A DNA stretch of 64,000 bases. Origin: Microvirga solisilvae. GTDB lineage: Bacteria > Pseudomonadota > Alphaproteobacteria > Rhizobiales > Beijerinckiaceae. Position numbers and translations under genes: made by a program. This document shows, in pieces, positions 42,572 through 51,552 of the stretch. The DNA lies in assembly GCF_022808595.1 (NCBI RefSeq), contig NZ_JAKUCN010000002.1, positions 124,001-188,000 of the forward strand. Reading direction: 5' to 3'. Position 1 is the first letter of the stretch, and each line of letters begins with the position of its first letter. Below the pieces are notes generated by a model, which saw only the letters and a program-made list of their open reading frames with translations, ran no database searches and was not told the DNA's origin.

Positions 42572-42577
42572 TATAAT
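42572..42577 (+). promoter_or_regulatory. Candidate -10 box (TATAAT) upstream of glpD
   Basis: A perfect TATAAT lies at 42572-42577 within an AT-rich patch in the glpR-glpD gap. The best upstream -35 (TTGTCG at 42545-42550) is 21 bases away, longer than ideal. Its position 124 bases before glpD supports an operon promoter separate from glpR. Confidence 0.4.
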
Positions 42578-42624
42578 ATTATACTTTCGCCCTAGAGCAA
42601 TGAATCCCCCTTTTGCAACTCTTG

Positions 42625-42660
42625 CTTTCGTTTTGGGGACTGAGTAGCCTCAAACGAAAG
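42625..42660. promoter_or_regulatory. Candidate GlpR operator upstream of glpD
   Basis: CTTTCGTTT at 42625-42633 and AAACGAAAG at 42652-42660 form a perfect 9-bp inverted repeat with 18 bases between, lying 40 bases before glpD and downstream of a TATAAT element. The position suits repression by the DeoR-type regulator encoded just upstream. A further CTTTCG occurs at 42584-42589 next to the -10 element. Assignment to GlpR is inference. Confidence 0.55.
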
Positions 42661-42700
42661 TAAAAAAGAAAAAATAGAATCCGGGGCCGGAGGGACGCCG

Positions 42701-44227
42701 ATGAACGCGCTTGATGAAGCGACGTTCGACGTTGCGATCGTCGGTGGTGGCGTGAACGGGTGCGGAATCGCCCGTGACGCGGCCGGGCGAGGCGGTTCGG
42801 TGATCCTCTTTGAGCAGAACGATCTGGCCAGCGGCACGTCATCCGCTTCGACCAAGCTCATCCATGGCGGTTTGCGCTATCTGGAACATTACGAATTCCG
42901 TCTTGTGCGGGAGGCGCTCATGGAGCGCGAGGTCTTGTGGCGCATGGCGCCGCATATCGTCTGGCCTCTGCGTTTCGTGCTGCCCTACAGCAAGGGCCTG
43001 CGCCCGCGCTGGCTGCTGCGTTTAGGTCTGGCGCTCTATGACAATATCGGCGGCCGCAAGCTCCTGCCGCCGACCCGCACGCTCGATTTGAAAAGCGATC
43101 CGGCCGGCGCGCCTCTCAGATCCGATCTGTCGTCAGGCTTCGAATATTCCGATTGCTGGGTGGAGGATTCCCGTCTCGTCGTTCTCAATGCGCGCGATGC
43201 GGCGGAGCGCGGGGCGCAGATCCGCACCCGTACCCGCGTCGTCGGCGCTGAGCGCTCCGGCGATCACTGGGTCGTCACCTCGGAAGATCTGCGCACGGGC
43301 TTGCAGGAGCGCATTCGGGCCAAGGTGCTGGTCAACGCGGCAGGGCCTTGGGTGGAGAAGGTTCTCAACGGTGTCGCCCGCTCCAACAGCAACGCATCGG
43401 TTCGTCTGGTCCAGGGCAGCCACATCGTCGTGAACAAGCTCTTCGCGCATGACCGCGCCTATATCTTCCAGAACGCCGACAACCGCATCATCTTCGCGAT
43501 CCCCTACCAGAACGATTTCACGCTGATCGGCACCACGGATCGCGACTACAAGGGTGACCCGGTGGAGGTGAAGGCGAGCGAGGAGGAGATCGCCTATCTC
43601 TGCGCTGCGGCGAGCGAGTATTTCAAGGAGCCCATTCACCGCGAGGATGTGGTCTGGACCTATTCAGGCGTGCGGCCGCTTTACAATGACGGCGCATCGA
43701 AAGCGCAGGAAGCCACCCGCGATTATGTGCTGATGCTCGATGCGCCTGAGGGGCAGCCGCCCATGCTGTCGATCTTCGGCGGCAAGATCACCACCTATCG
43801 CCGTCTTGCTGAGGCAGCGTTGGACAAGCTCAAAGGTCATCTTCCCGCCGCGCGCAAGCCCGCCTGGACCGGCGGCGCGTCCCTGCCGGGCGGTGATTTT
43901 CCGCAGACGGGATACGAGGCTTTGGTCGCCGCGTTGAGCGAGGCCTATCCGTTCCTGGACAAGCCGCTCGTCGCGCGCCTCGTGCGGGCCTACGGCACCC
44001 GGACGCGGGACCTTCTGGGCAACGCCCGTTCCATGAACGATCTCGGCCAGAATTTCGGGGCGGATCTCACGGAACGCGAGGTGCTCTATCTCATCAGTCA
44101 GGAATGGGCGCTGTCCGCCGCCGATGTGCTCTGGCGCCGCAGCAAGCTCGGGTTGCGGTTGTCACCGGCCCAGGTGGAGGCGCTCGACATGTTCATGCGC
44201 GATGCCGTGACATCGAACGCGGCGTAA
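42701..44227 (+). CDS. glpD: Glycerol-3-phosphate dehydrogenase (aerobic, FAD)
   Basis: This 508-residue membrane-associated flavoenzyme oxidises glycerol-3-phosphate to dihydroxyacetone phosphate and feeds electrons to ubiquinone. The FAD-binding VAIVGGGVNGCGIARDAAGR lies at the N-terminus. Family blocks include SSASTKLIHGGLRYLEHYE, VNAAGPWVEKVL and ERRRLAEAAL-like FGGKITTYRRLAEAALDK near the C-terminal domain. Its length matches the family. The ribosome binding site CCGGAGGG precedes ATG 42701. It is the first structural gene of the glycerol operon; glycerol kinase, needed upstream in the pathway, is not in this window. Confidence 0.96.
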   Translation: MNALDEATFDVAIVGGGVNGCGIARDAAGRGGSVILFEQNDLASGTSSASTKLIHGGLRYLEHYEFRLVREALMEREVLWRMAPHIVWPLRFVLPYSKGLRPRWLLRLGLALYDNIGGRKLLPPTRTLDLKSDPAGAPLRSDLSSGFEYSDCWVEDSRLVVLNARDAAERGAQIRTRTRVVGAERSGDHWVVTSEDLRTGLQERIRAKVLVNAAGPWVEKVLNGVARSNSNASVRLVQGSHIVVNKLFAHDRAYIFQNADNRIIFAIPYQNDFTLIGTTDRDYKGDPVEVKASEEEIAYLCAAASEYFKEPIHREDVVWTYSGVRPLYNDGASKAQEATRDYVLMLDAPEGQPPMLSIFGGKITTYRRLAEAALDKLKGHLPAARKPAWTGGASLPGGDFPQTGYEALVAALSEAYPFLDKPLVARLVRAYGTRTRDLLGNARSMNDLGQNFGADLTEREVLYLISQEWALSAADVLWRRSKLGLRLSPAQVEALDMFMRDAVTSNAA

Positions 44228-44238
44228 AAGGAGAAGCG

Positions 44239-45327
44239 ATGACCCTTGTTCTCGAAAGCGTATCGAAGAAAGTGGGGGCATCGGTTCACATCGGTGATGT
44301 TTCCCTGACGCTGGAACGAGGCTCCCTCAACGTGCTGCTCGGTGCGACGCTCGCCGGCAAGACCTCCCTCATGCGCCTCATGGCGGGGCTCGATGTTCCG
44401 ACAAGCGGACGCGTTCTCGTCGACGACAAGGACGTGACTGGTTGGCCCGTGCAGAAGCGCAGCGTCGCCATGGTCTATCAGCAGTTCATCAATTACCCGT
44501 CCCTCAGCGTCTACGAAAACATCGCCTCCCCCCTGCGCGTGGCGGGTCTGGCCTCGTCCGAGATCGAGACGCGGGTGCGTGACGCTGCCAAACTCCTGAA
44601 GCTCGAGTCCTATCTCGACCGCAAGCCCCTGAACCTCTCGGGCGGCCAGCAGCAGCGCACCGCCATCGCCCGTGCCTTGGTGAAGCGGGCCGACCTCGTG
44701 CTGCTCGACGAGCCGCTGGCTAATCTCGATTACAAGCTGCGCGAGGAACTGCGCGAGGAGCTGCCGCGCGTCTTCGCGGCCTCTGGCGCGATCTTCGTCT
44801 ACGCCACCACGGAGCCCTCTGAAGCACTGCTGCTCGGTGGCAACACGGCAACCCTGTTCGAGGGCCGGATCACGCAGTTCGGCCCGACGCCGCAAGTCTA
44901 TCGCAAACCGCAGAATCTCGTGACGGCGCGCGTGTTCTCCGACCCGCCGCTCAACACGCTGACGATCCGCAAATCCGGTGGCATGGCGACTTTGAGCACG
45001 GGAGGGCAGGCGCGCGCAACGGATGTGCTCGCGAGCGTTCCCGATGGGGATTACACCATGGGCTTTCGCGCGCATCACTTAGGCCTTGAGCCGATAGGCA
45101 GCGATGAGATCGCCATTCCGGCTACCGTCTCCGTGGCGGAGATCACGGGCTCGGAAAGCTATGTGCATCTCGATGCCGGAGGGCACCGCTTCGTGTCCCT
45201 TGTTCCGGGCGTGAGGCGGCTGGAGCCGGGGACGTCCATCACCGCCTATCTCGATCCGCGTCATCTCTTCCTGTTCGATCAGGATGGCCGCCTCGCCGCG
45301 GCCAGCACGACGCAGAAAGCCGCGTGA
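44239..45327 (+). CDS. glpS: Glycerol ABC transporter ATP-binding protein GlpS
   Basis: This is one of two ATPases of the glycerol importer, 362 residues, with the MalK-like architecture: ATPase domain then an OB/TOBE regulatory domain. The Walker A motif has an unusual interior (GATLAGKTS in place of GPSGCGKST). The Q-loop is [10 protein letters not shown], the signature is [15 protein letters not shown], and Walker B is [13 protein letters not shown]. The switch histidine position reads [12 protein letters not shown], so the usual His appears replaced by Thr. ATG 44239 with AAAGGAGAAG upstream starts the gene; a longer frame into glpD is rejected. It pairs with GlpT. Confidence 0.92.
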   Translation: MTLVLESVSKKVGASVHIGDVSLTLERGSLNVLLGATLAGKTSLMRLMAGLDVPTSGRVLVDDKDVTGWPVQKRSVAMVYQQFINYPSLSVYENIASPLRVAGLASSEIETRVRDAAKLLKLESYLDRKPLNLSGGQQQRTAIARALVKRADLVLLDEPLANLDYKLREELREELPRVFAASGAIFVYATTEPSEALLLGGNTATLFEGRITQFGPTPQVYRKPQNLVTARVFSDPPLNTLTIRKSGGMATLSTGGQARATDVLASVPDGDYTMGFRAHHLGLEPIGSDEIAIPATVSVAEITGSESYVHLDAGGHRFVSLVPGVRRLEPGTSITAYLDPRHLFLFDQDGRLAAASTTQKAA

Positions 45328-45338
45328 GGAGAGATTGA

Positions 45339-46439
45339 ATGGCCCGCATCACCCTCGACCATCTCGCCCACGCCTACAAGCCGAACCCGCAAGGCCCGCA
45401 TGACTACGCCTTGAAGGAGATCAACCACGTATGGAGCCAGGGCGGCGCCTATGCGCTGCTCGGTCCCTCGGGCTGCGGCAAGACCACGCTTCTCAACATC
45501 ATCTCGGGATTGGTGCGCCCGACGCGTGGACGCATCCTGTTCGACGACAGGGACGTGACGGATCTGCCCACGGAAGCCCGCAACATCGCCCAGGTGTTCC
45601 AGTTCCCTGTGGTCTACGACACCATGACGGTGCGCGAGAATCTCGCCTTCCCGCTCAAGAACCGACACGTGCCGCGAGATAAGACGGCGCAGCGGGTGGA
45701 GGAGATTGCACGGCTTCTCGATCTCACCTCCGTTCTCGACCGCAAGGCGAGCAACCTGACGGCGGACATGAAGCAGAAGATTTCCCTCGGGCGCGGTCTC
45801 GTGCGGCCCGACGTGGCGGCGATCCTCTTCGACGAGCCGCTCACCGTGATCGATCCGCATCTCAAGTGGCAATTGCGCTCGACCCTCAAGGAGATTCACC
45901 GGGCACTCGACATCACCATGATCTACGTGACGCACGACCAGACCGAGGCGCTGACCTTTGCCGACAAGGTGGTGGTCATGCATGACGGCGCGGTGGTGCA
46001 GACCGGCACGCCCGACGAGCTCTTCGAGCGCCCGGCCCATACCTTCGTCGGCCATTTCATCGGCTCGCCGGGCATGAACATCCTGCCGTGCCAGGTCGAG
46101 GGAGCGACAGCCTTTCTCGGCAGCGAGACAATCTCCCTGCAGCGCCGCTACCGCACCTTGAACCACAAGGAGCAGGTGGAACTCGGCATCAGGCCCGAAT
46201 TCGTGCAGATACAGCCGAAAGGAGCGGGCCTGCCGGTGCGCATCCGGCGCATCGACGATATCGGGCGCGCGCGCATCGCGAGGGTGGAGATGAACGGGCG
46301 CATGATGGCCGCAAGCGTTCCCGAGAACCTCTCCGTCAGCGGCGACGAGGCTTCGCTTCGGCTCGATCCGCGCCACATTCATATCTATGCCGACGGGCAT
46401 CTGGTCGCCGGCGAGGCTTTGGGAGGGCAGGCGGCATGA
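45339..46439 (+). CDS. glpT: Glycerol ABC transporter ATP-binding protein GlpT, degenerate signature
   Basis: This is the second ATPase of the importer, 366 residues. Walker A is canonical (GPSGCGKTTL), the Q-loop is VFQFPVVYDTM, and the switch histidine is present in YVTHDQTEAL. In contrast, the signature region reads NLTADMKQKISLGRGLV, so the LSGGQ motif is replaced by LTADM. With GlpS showing a changed Walker A and no switch His, the heterodimer probably has one working and one degenerate ATP site. TOBE domain at the C-terminus. Not the glycerol-3-phosphate antiporter also called GlpT in enterobacteria. Confidence 0.92.
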   Translation: MARITLDHLAHAYKPNPQGPHDYALKEINHVWSQGGAYALLGPSGCGKTTLLNIISGLVRPTRGRILFDDRDVTDLPTEARNIAQVFQFPVVYDTMTVRENLAFPLKNRHVPRDKTAQRVEEIARLLDLTSVLDRKASNLTADMKQKISLGRGLVRPDVAAILFDEPLTVIDPHLKWQLRSTLKEIHRALDITMIYVTHDQTEALTFADKVVVMHDGAVVQTGTPDELFERPAHTFVGHFIGSPGMNILPCQVEGATAFLGSETISLQRRYRTLNHKEQVELGIRPEFVQIQPKGAGLPVRIRRIDDIGRARIARVEMNGRMMAASVPENLSVSGDEASLRLDPRHIHIYADGHLVAGEALGGQAA

Positions 46440-47332
46440 CGAAAACCCTCAACAACAAGGCCTGGCTCCTGGTCCTGCCGGTGTTTCTCATCGTGGCCTT
46501 CTCGGCGGTGCTGCCGCTGATGACCGTGGTGAACTATTCCGTGCAGGATACCTTCGGCAACAACCAGTTCTTCTGGAACGGCGTCGGCTGGTTCCAGGAG
46601 CTGCTCGATCCCTCGACCGATCTCGGCGGGCGCTTCTTCGATTCGTTGTGGCGCACGCTTCTGTTCTCTGCGATCATCCTTCTCATCGAGGTGCCGCTTG
46701 GCATCGCCGTGGCACTCGCCATGCCGCGCGAGGGTTGGACCGTGGCATTGAGCCTCGTGCTGATGGCCCTGCCGCTGCTGATTCCGTGGAACGTGGTCGG
46801 CACGATCTGGCAGGTTTTCGCCCGTGGCGATATCGGCCTGCTCGGCTGGGTCGTGAACCATCTCGGCATCGACTACAATTACACCGGCGATCCGCTGGAT
46901 GCGTGGATTACCATCGTTGTCATGGATGTGTGGCACTGGACGAGCCTTGTCGCGCTCCTGTGCTATGCAGGCCTGAAGTCGATTCCGGACGCATATTACC
47001 AGGCGGCCCGCATCGACGGCGCCTCGCGCTGGGCGGTGTTCCGCACCATCCAGCTGCCGAAGATGCGCCGTGTCCTGCTCATCGCCGTGCTCCTGCGCTT
47101 CATGGACTCGTTCATGATCTACACGGAGCCCTTCGTGCTCACCGGCGGCGGGCCGGGCAATGCCACCACGTTCCTGTCCATCGATCTGGTGAAACTGGCG
47201 CTCGGACAGTTCGATCTCGGCAAGGCGGCCGCCATGTCACTGGTCTACAACCTGATCATCCTCGCCATCTGCTGGGTCTTCTACACCATCATGACCCATG
47301 GAGACGCGCGCAAAGAGGGAGTTGAGGCATGA
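46436..47332 (+). CDS. glpP: Glycerol ABC transporter permease GlpP
   Basis: This is a 298-residue inner-membrane permease of the MalF class with about six hydrophobic segments. The EAA loop reads PDAYYQAARIDGASRWAVFR followed by IQLPKMRRVLLIAVLLR. ATG 46436 overlaps the glpT stop by 4 bases; longer frames inside glpT are rejected. It forms the translocation channel with GlpQ. Confidence 0.94.
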   Translation: MTKTLNNKAWLLVLPVFLIVAFSAVLPLMTVVNYSVQDTFGNNQFFWNGVGWFQELLDPSTDLGGRFFDSLWRTLLFSAIILLIEVPLGIAVALAMPREGWTVALSLVLMALPLLIPWNVVGTIWQVFARGDIGLLGWVVNHLGIDYNYTGDPLDAWITIVVMDVWHWTSLVALLCYAGLKSIPDAYYQAARIDGASRWAVFRTIQLPKMRRVLLIAVLLRFMDSFMIYTEPFVLTGGGPGNATTFLSIDLVKLALGQFDLGKAAAMSLVYNLIILAICWVFYTIMTHGDARKEGVEA

Positions 47333-48213
47333 CCGATTCCGTCGCCATCCGGCCCTCCGACGTCAAGGCATCGGCTGCGCCCCTTGCCGCCAACAAGGCT
47401 GTGGCGGGCCCACGTGTGAACGGGCGCGTGATCGTCATGACGCTCTATCTTCTGTTCCTGATGCTGCCGATCTATTGGCTCGTGAACATGAGCCTGAAGA
47501 CGAACACGGAGATCACGTCGGGCCTTACCCTCTGGCCGCAGAACATCACCTTCGATAATTACATCACCATCTTCACGGACCGAAGCTGGTATTCCGGCTA
47601 CATCAACTCGCTCACCTACGTGCTGATCAACACGGTGCTGTCAATCTCCTTCGCTTTGCCAGCGGCCTATGCGTTCTCGCGCTACCGTTTCCTGGGCGAC
47701 AAGCACCTGTTCTTCTGGCTGCTCACCAATCGCATGGCGCCGCCGGCTGTGTTCGCGCTGCCTTTCTTCAATCTCTACTCGGCCATCGGTCTCTTCGACA
47801 CGCCCTGGGCGGTCGCTCTGGCGCATTGCCTCTTCAACGTGCCGCTCGCCGTGTGGATTCTCGAAGGCTTCATGTCGGGCGTGCCGCGCGAGATCGACGA
47901 GACGGCGGCCATCGACGGCTATTCGTTCCCGCGCTTCTTCGTGAAGATCTTCATGCCGCTGATCGCATCGGGCGTGGGTGTCGCAGCCTTCTTCTGCTTC
48001 ATGTTCTCCTGGGTCGAGCTGCTTCTCGCACGCACGCTCACGTCGGTGGCCGCAAAGCCGATTTCCGCCACCATGACACGCACCGTGTCGGCGTCGGGCA
48101 TGGATTGGGGACTGCTCGCGGCTGCGGGCGTGCTCACCATCATCCCCGGTGCGCTCGTGATCTGGTTCGTCCGCAACTACATCGCCAAGGGCTTTGCCCT
48201 GGGCCGCGTTTAA
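47329..48213 (+). CDS. glpQ: Glycerol ABC transporter permease GlpQ
   Basis: This is a 294-residue permease of the MalG class. A variable cytoplasmic N-terminus of about 35 residues leads to the first helix (VIVMTLYLLFLMLPIYWLVN). The EAA loop reads VPREIDETAAIDGYSFPRFF followed by VKIFMPLIASGVGVAA. It overlaps glpP by 4 bases. It is the partner of GlpP; the symbol should not be confused with the phosphodiesterase GlpQ. Confidence 0.94.
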   Translation: MTDSVAIRPSDVKASAAPLAANKAVAGPRVNGRVIVMTLYLLFLMLPIYWLVNMSLKTNTEITSGLTLWPQNITFDNYITIFTDRSWYSGYINSLTYVLINTVLSISFALPAAYAFSRYRFLGDKHLFFWLLTNRMAPPAVFALPFFNLYSAIGLFDTPWAVALAHCLFNVPLAVWILEGFMSGVPREIDETAAIDGYSFPRFFVKIFMPLIASGVGVAAFFCFMFSWVELLLARTLTSVAAKPISATMTRTVSASGMDWGLLAAAGVLTIIPGALVIWFVRNYIAKGFALGRV

Positions 48214-48223
48214 GGAGGACCGC

Positions 48224-48505
48224 ATGCCTGATCTCGCTTGGATGGCCTGGACCTGGCAGACGGGGCTGTTCTTCGTCGGCATCGCGAGCCTGCTCGTCGT
48301 CATGACCCTGCTTGCGATCTATCGCCCGGAAACGGAGCGGGTCGGGATCTTGCGTATTCCGACCACGCGCGGCGACCGAATTTTCATTTCTCTGTTGGGC
48401 TCGGCCTTCATCCACCTTGCGTGGCTGGGTCTTGTCGGGCCCGACCTGTGGTGGGCCTCGGGCCTGTCTCTCCTTTACGCCGCGTTGGTGTTCCGCACGG
48501 TGTGA
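48224..48505 (+). CDS. glpU: DUF2160 small membrane protein of the glycerol operon (GlpU)
   Basis: This 93-residue protein has two or three hydrophobic segments (TWQTGLFFVGIASLLVVMTL, FISLLGSAFIHLAWLGLVG, WWASGLSLLYAALVF) and a conserved charged middle (YRPETERVGILRIPTTRGDR). It belongs to DUF2160, found in rhizobial glycerol operons between the permease and binding-protein genes. Its role is unknown; it may be an accessory subunit of the importer. The ribosome binding site AAGGAGG lies 8 bases upstream of ATG 48224. Confidence 0.85.
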   Translation: MPDLAWMAWTWQTGLFFVGIASLLVVMTLLAIYRPETERVGILRIPTTRGDRIFISLLGSAFIHLAWLGLVGPDLWWASGLSLLYAALVFRTV

Positions 48506-48594
48506 GGGAGGGACAGACTCCAAAATTCCTCGGATTGCCCAGGCCGAGGAAGACAAGGGCGAAAAGCCTCAAGGGCATCATTCGGGAGGAAGCA

Positions 48595-50358
48595 ATGAAG
48601 CACACCCAATCTCACCGGCGCCTGAAGCTCTTCGTCACGACGAGCGTCCTTGCCATGGCGCTCGGCTCCAGCGCCGCTCTCGCGGGCATGGAGGAAGCCC
48701 GCCGCTGGATCGACAGCGAATTCCAGCCCTCGACGCTCTCCAAGGACGATCAGCTGAAGGAGATGGAATGGTTCGTGAATGCGGCGAAGCCCTTCGCCGG
48801 CATGGAGATCAACGTGGTCTCCGAGACCATCACGACCCATGAATACGAGGCCAAGACGCTCGCCAAGGCGTTCTCCGAAATCACCGGCATCAAGCTCACC
48901 CACGACCTGATCCAGGAAGGCGACGTGGTGGAGAAGATCCAGACGCAGATGCAGTCCGGCCGCAACATCTACGATGCCTGGGTCAACGATTCCGATCTCA
49001 TCGGCACCCATTTCCGCTACAAGCAGGCCATCGCCCTCGACGACTGGATGGCAGGCGAAGGCAAGGACGTGACCTCGCCGACGCTGGACATCGCCGATTT
49101 CATCGGCAAGTCCTTCACCACCGCGCCCGACGGCAAGATGTATCAGCTGCCGGACCAGCAATTCGCGAATGTCTATTGGTTCCGCTATGATTGGTTCCAG
49201 CGCCCCGACCTGAAGGAGAAGTTCAAGGCCAAGTACGGCTACGATCTCGGCGTGCCGGTGAACTGGTCGGCCTATGAGGACATCGCCGAATTCTTCACCA
49301 ACGACGTGAAGGAGATCGACGGCGTCAAGGTCTATGGCCACATGGATTACGGCAAGAAGGACCCGTCGCTCGGCTGGCGCTTCACCGATGCCTGGCTCTC
49401 CATGGCCGGCAACGGCGACAAGGGCATTCCGAACGGCCTGCCGGTGGACGAATGGGGCATCCGCATGGAAGGCTGCCGTCCGGTCGGATCGTCGGTGGAC
49501 CGTGGCGGTGACACCAACGGAGCCGCCGCCGTCTACTCGATCACGAAATATCTCGACTGGATGAAGAAATATGCCCCGCCCCAGGCGAACGGCATGAACT
49601 TCTCCGAGTCGGGTCCTGTTCCGGCTCAAGGAAACATCGCCCAGCAGATCTTCTGGTACACGGCGTTTACCGCCGACATGGTGAAGCCCGGCCTGCCGGT
49701 CATGAACCAGGATGGCACGCCGAAATGGCGCATGGCTCCTTCGCCGCATGGCTCCTACTGGAAGGAGGGCATGAAGCTCGGTTACCAGGATGCGGGTTCC
49801 TGGACGCTTCTGAAGTCCACGCCGGTCGATCGCCGCAAGGCGGCTTGGCTCTATGCTCAGTTCGTGACATCGAAGACGGTCTCGCTGAAGAAAAGCCATG
49901 TGGGTCTCACCTTCATCCGCGAAAGCGATATTTGGGACAAGAGCTTCACCGAGCGTGCGCCGAAGCTCGGCGGCCTCGTCGAGTTCTATCGCTCGCCCGC
50001 CCGCGTGCAATGGACCCCGACCGGCAACAACATCCCCGACTATCCCAAGCTCGCACAGCTCTGGTGGCAGAACATCGGCGATGCGGCTTCCGGCGCGAAG
50101 ACTCCGCAGCAGGCGATGGACTCGCTTGCCGCCGCGCAGGATGAAGTGCTCGGCCGTCTCGAACGCGCCAATGTGCAGGGTGAATGCGGTCCGAAGCTGA
50201 ATCCGAAAACCTCTGCTGAGGAATGGATCAAGAAGGCCGCAGCCTCCGGCAACATCGCGCCCCAGCCGAAGCTGGCGAACGAGAAGCCGAAAGGTGAGAC
50301 TGTGGATTACGACACGCTCATCAAGAGCTGGCCCGCTTCTCCGCCCAAGCGCAGCTAA
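48595..50358 (+). CDS. glpV: Glycerol ABC transporter substrate-binding protein GlpV
   Basis: This is an exported binding protein, 587 residues, larger than usual extracellular binding proteins. The signal peptide ends near SSAALAG. The mature protein has the type 1 extracellular solute-binding fold with DAWVNDSDLIGTHFRYKQ, QLPDQQFANVYWFRYDWFQ and the family block DAGSWTLLKSTPVDRRKAAW. ATG 48595 with GGGAGGAAG upstream is the start; a much longer frame back to 48238 runs over glpU and is rejected. It captures glycerol in the periplasm for GlpPQST. A strong terminator follows. Confidence 0.94.
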   Translation: MKHTQSHRRLKLFVTTSVLAMALGSSAALAGMEEARRWIDSEFQPSTLSKDDQLKEMEWFVNAAKPFAGMEINVVSETITTHEYEAKTLAKAFSEITGIKLTHDLIQEGDVVEKIQTQMQSGRNIYDAWVNDSDLIGTHFRYKQAIALDDWMAGEGKDVTSPTLDIADFIGKSFTTAPDGKMYQLPDQQFANVYWFRYDWFQRPDLKEKFKAKYGYDLGVPVNWSAYEDIAEFFTNDVKEIDGVKVYGHMDYGKKDPSLGWRFTDAWLSMAGNGDKGIPNGLPVDEWGIRMEGCRPVGSSVDRGGDTNGAAAVYSITKYLDWMKKYAPPQANGMNFSESGPVPAQGNIAQQIFWYTAFTADMVKPGLPVMNQDGTPKWRMAPSPHGSYWKEGMKLGYQDAGSWTLLKSTPVDRRKAAWLYAQFVTSKTVSLKKSHVGLTFIRESDIWDKSFTERAPKLGGLVEFYRSPARVQWTPTGNNIPDYPKLAQLWWQNIGDAASGAKTPQQAMDSLAAAQDEVLGRLERANVQGECGPKLNPKTSAEEWIKKAAASGNIAPQPKLANEKPKGETVDYDTLIKSWPASPPKRS

Positions 50359-50365
50359 GTGATCG

Positions 50366-50402
50366 AGGCCCCGCTCTCAAAGGGCGGGGCCTTTCTTTTT
50401 TG
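50366..50402 (+). terminator. Rho-independent terminator of the glycerol operon
   Basis: AGGCCCCGC at 50366-50374 pairs with GCGGGGCCT at 50384-50392 (9 bp, 9-base loop), followed by TTCTTTTTT. It begins 7 bases after the glpV stop. Confidence 0.92.
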
Positions 50403-50425
50403 GAAGGCAGAAAGAGGTTCTGGCG

Positions 50426-50764
50426 ATGATGGCCGTGATATTCGAGGTCTGGCCCGCCAGCGGGCGCAAGGACGATTACTTGAAAATGGCCGCCGCCTTG
50501 CGCGCCGAAGTCGAAAAGATCGACGGATTCATTTCCGTCGAGCGGTTCGAGAGTCTCTATGAGGAAGGCAAGCTCCTCTCGCTGCAATTCTGGCGCGACG
50601 AGGAATCCATCCGCCAATGGCGCCATCATCTCAAGCATCGGCAAGCGCAAGCAGCCGGACGAAGTGAGATGTTCGCCGATTACCGTCTGCGCATCGCCGA
50701 GGTGGTGCGCGATTACGGGCCGACGGATCGCGTCCAGGCGCCCGACGTTGCAGAAACTCTCTAG
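50426..50764 (+). CDS. Antibiotic biosynthesis monooxygenase (ABM) domain protein
   Basis: This 112-residue protein has a single ABM fold: VIFEVWPASGRKDDYLKMAA, then IDGFISVERFESLYEEGKLL and SLQFWRDEESIRQWRHHLKH. The conserved Trp and His in WRDEESIRQWRHH are typical of the family. Members act as small cofactor-free monooxygenases or haem-degrading enzymes. It lies after the glycerol terminator and is convergent with hmuV (2 bases apart), so it may be an independent gene. A second ABM protein is encoded in the haem locus at 57277. Confidence 0.8.
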   Translation: MMAVIFEVWPASGRKDDYLKMAAALRAEVEKIDGFISVERFESLYEEGKLLSLQFWRDEESIRQWRHHLKHRQAQAAGRSEMFADYRLRIAEVVRDYGPTDRVQAPDVAETL

Positions 50765-50766
50765 CT

Positions 50767-51552
50767 TTACGCCGTCAGCCGCCACGGGTTCGGCGGGAGG
50801 GCAGGCGAAATCAGGCTCACGCCGAAGACCTCTGACAGGCGGTTCGAACTTAGAACATCATCGGCCGACCCACGCGCAACGAGCCGGCCTGAATGCAGGA
50901 GCACCAGCCCATCACCGAACTCTGCGGCGAGCTGGAGATCGTGCAGCACGGCGATCACGGTCAGCCCGCCTTGCGCGAGGCTCTTGGCTTTGTTGAGCAG
51001 GGCAAGCTGGTGCTTCAGGTCGAGGCTTGCGATGGGCTCGTCGAGAAACAGCACCTGACGCGGCTCGACGGTTCGCCCTGCCGCGAGCTGCGCGAGAACG
51101 CGCGCGAAATGGACGCGCTGCCGCTCGCCGCCCGACAAGGTCTGATAGTTGCGGCGCGCGAGATGCCCCACATCGGCCTGATCAAGAGCATCGATGACCA
51201 TGCGTTGACGATCATTGCGGCTCAGGCCTTGTCCGATTCCTTCGACACCGAGGGAAGCGACTTCGAAAGCGGTGAAAGGAAAGCCGAGCTCGGATGCTTG
51301 GGGCATGACGGCGCGGCGATGGGCGAGACGCCAGGCGGGAATCGTACGCAGCGGCTCATGGTTGAACAGAACCTCTCCCTGCGTCGGTGCAAGCTCGCCA
51401 CAGAGCACGCGTAGCAGCGTCGACTTTCCGGCGCCGTTGGGGCCGACAATGATGGTCAGCGCACCACTGTCGATGGAGAGATCGATTCTCTCGATCAGCG
51501 CTCGACCGCCGACCTGGTATGTGACGTTCTTGGCTTCGATCATCACAGTCAT
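50767..51552 (-). CDS. hmuV: Haem ABC transporter ATP-binding protein HmuV
   Basis: This is a 261-residue FecE/BtuD-type ATPase: Walker A GPNGAGKSTLL, Q-loop MPQASELGFPF, signature LSGGERQRVHFARVL, Walker B VLFLDEPIASLD and switch histidine in LHDLQLAAE. ATG 51552 forms an ATGA overlap with the hmuU stop; a longer in-frame extension to 51588 lies inside hmuU and is rejected. It powers haem uptake through HmuU. Confidence 0.93.
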   Translation of the reverse strand: MTVMIEAKNVTYQVGGRALIERIDLSIDSGALTIIVGPNGAGKSTLLRVLCGELAPTQGEVLFNHEPLRTIPAWRLAHRRAVMPQASELGFPFTAFEVASLGVEGIGQGLSRNDRQRMVIDALDQADVGHLARRNYQTLSGGERQRVHFARVLAQLAAGRTVEPRQVLFLDEPIASLDLKHQLALLNKAKSLAQGGLTVIAVLHDLQLAAEFGDGLVLLHSGRLVARGSADDVLSSNRLSEVFGVSLISPALPPNPWRLTA

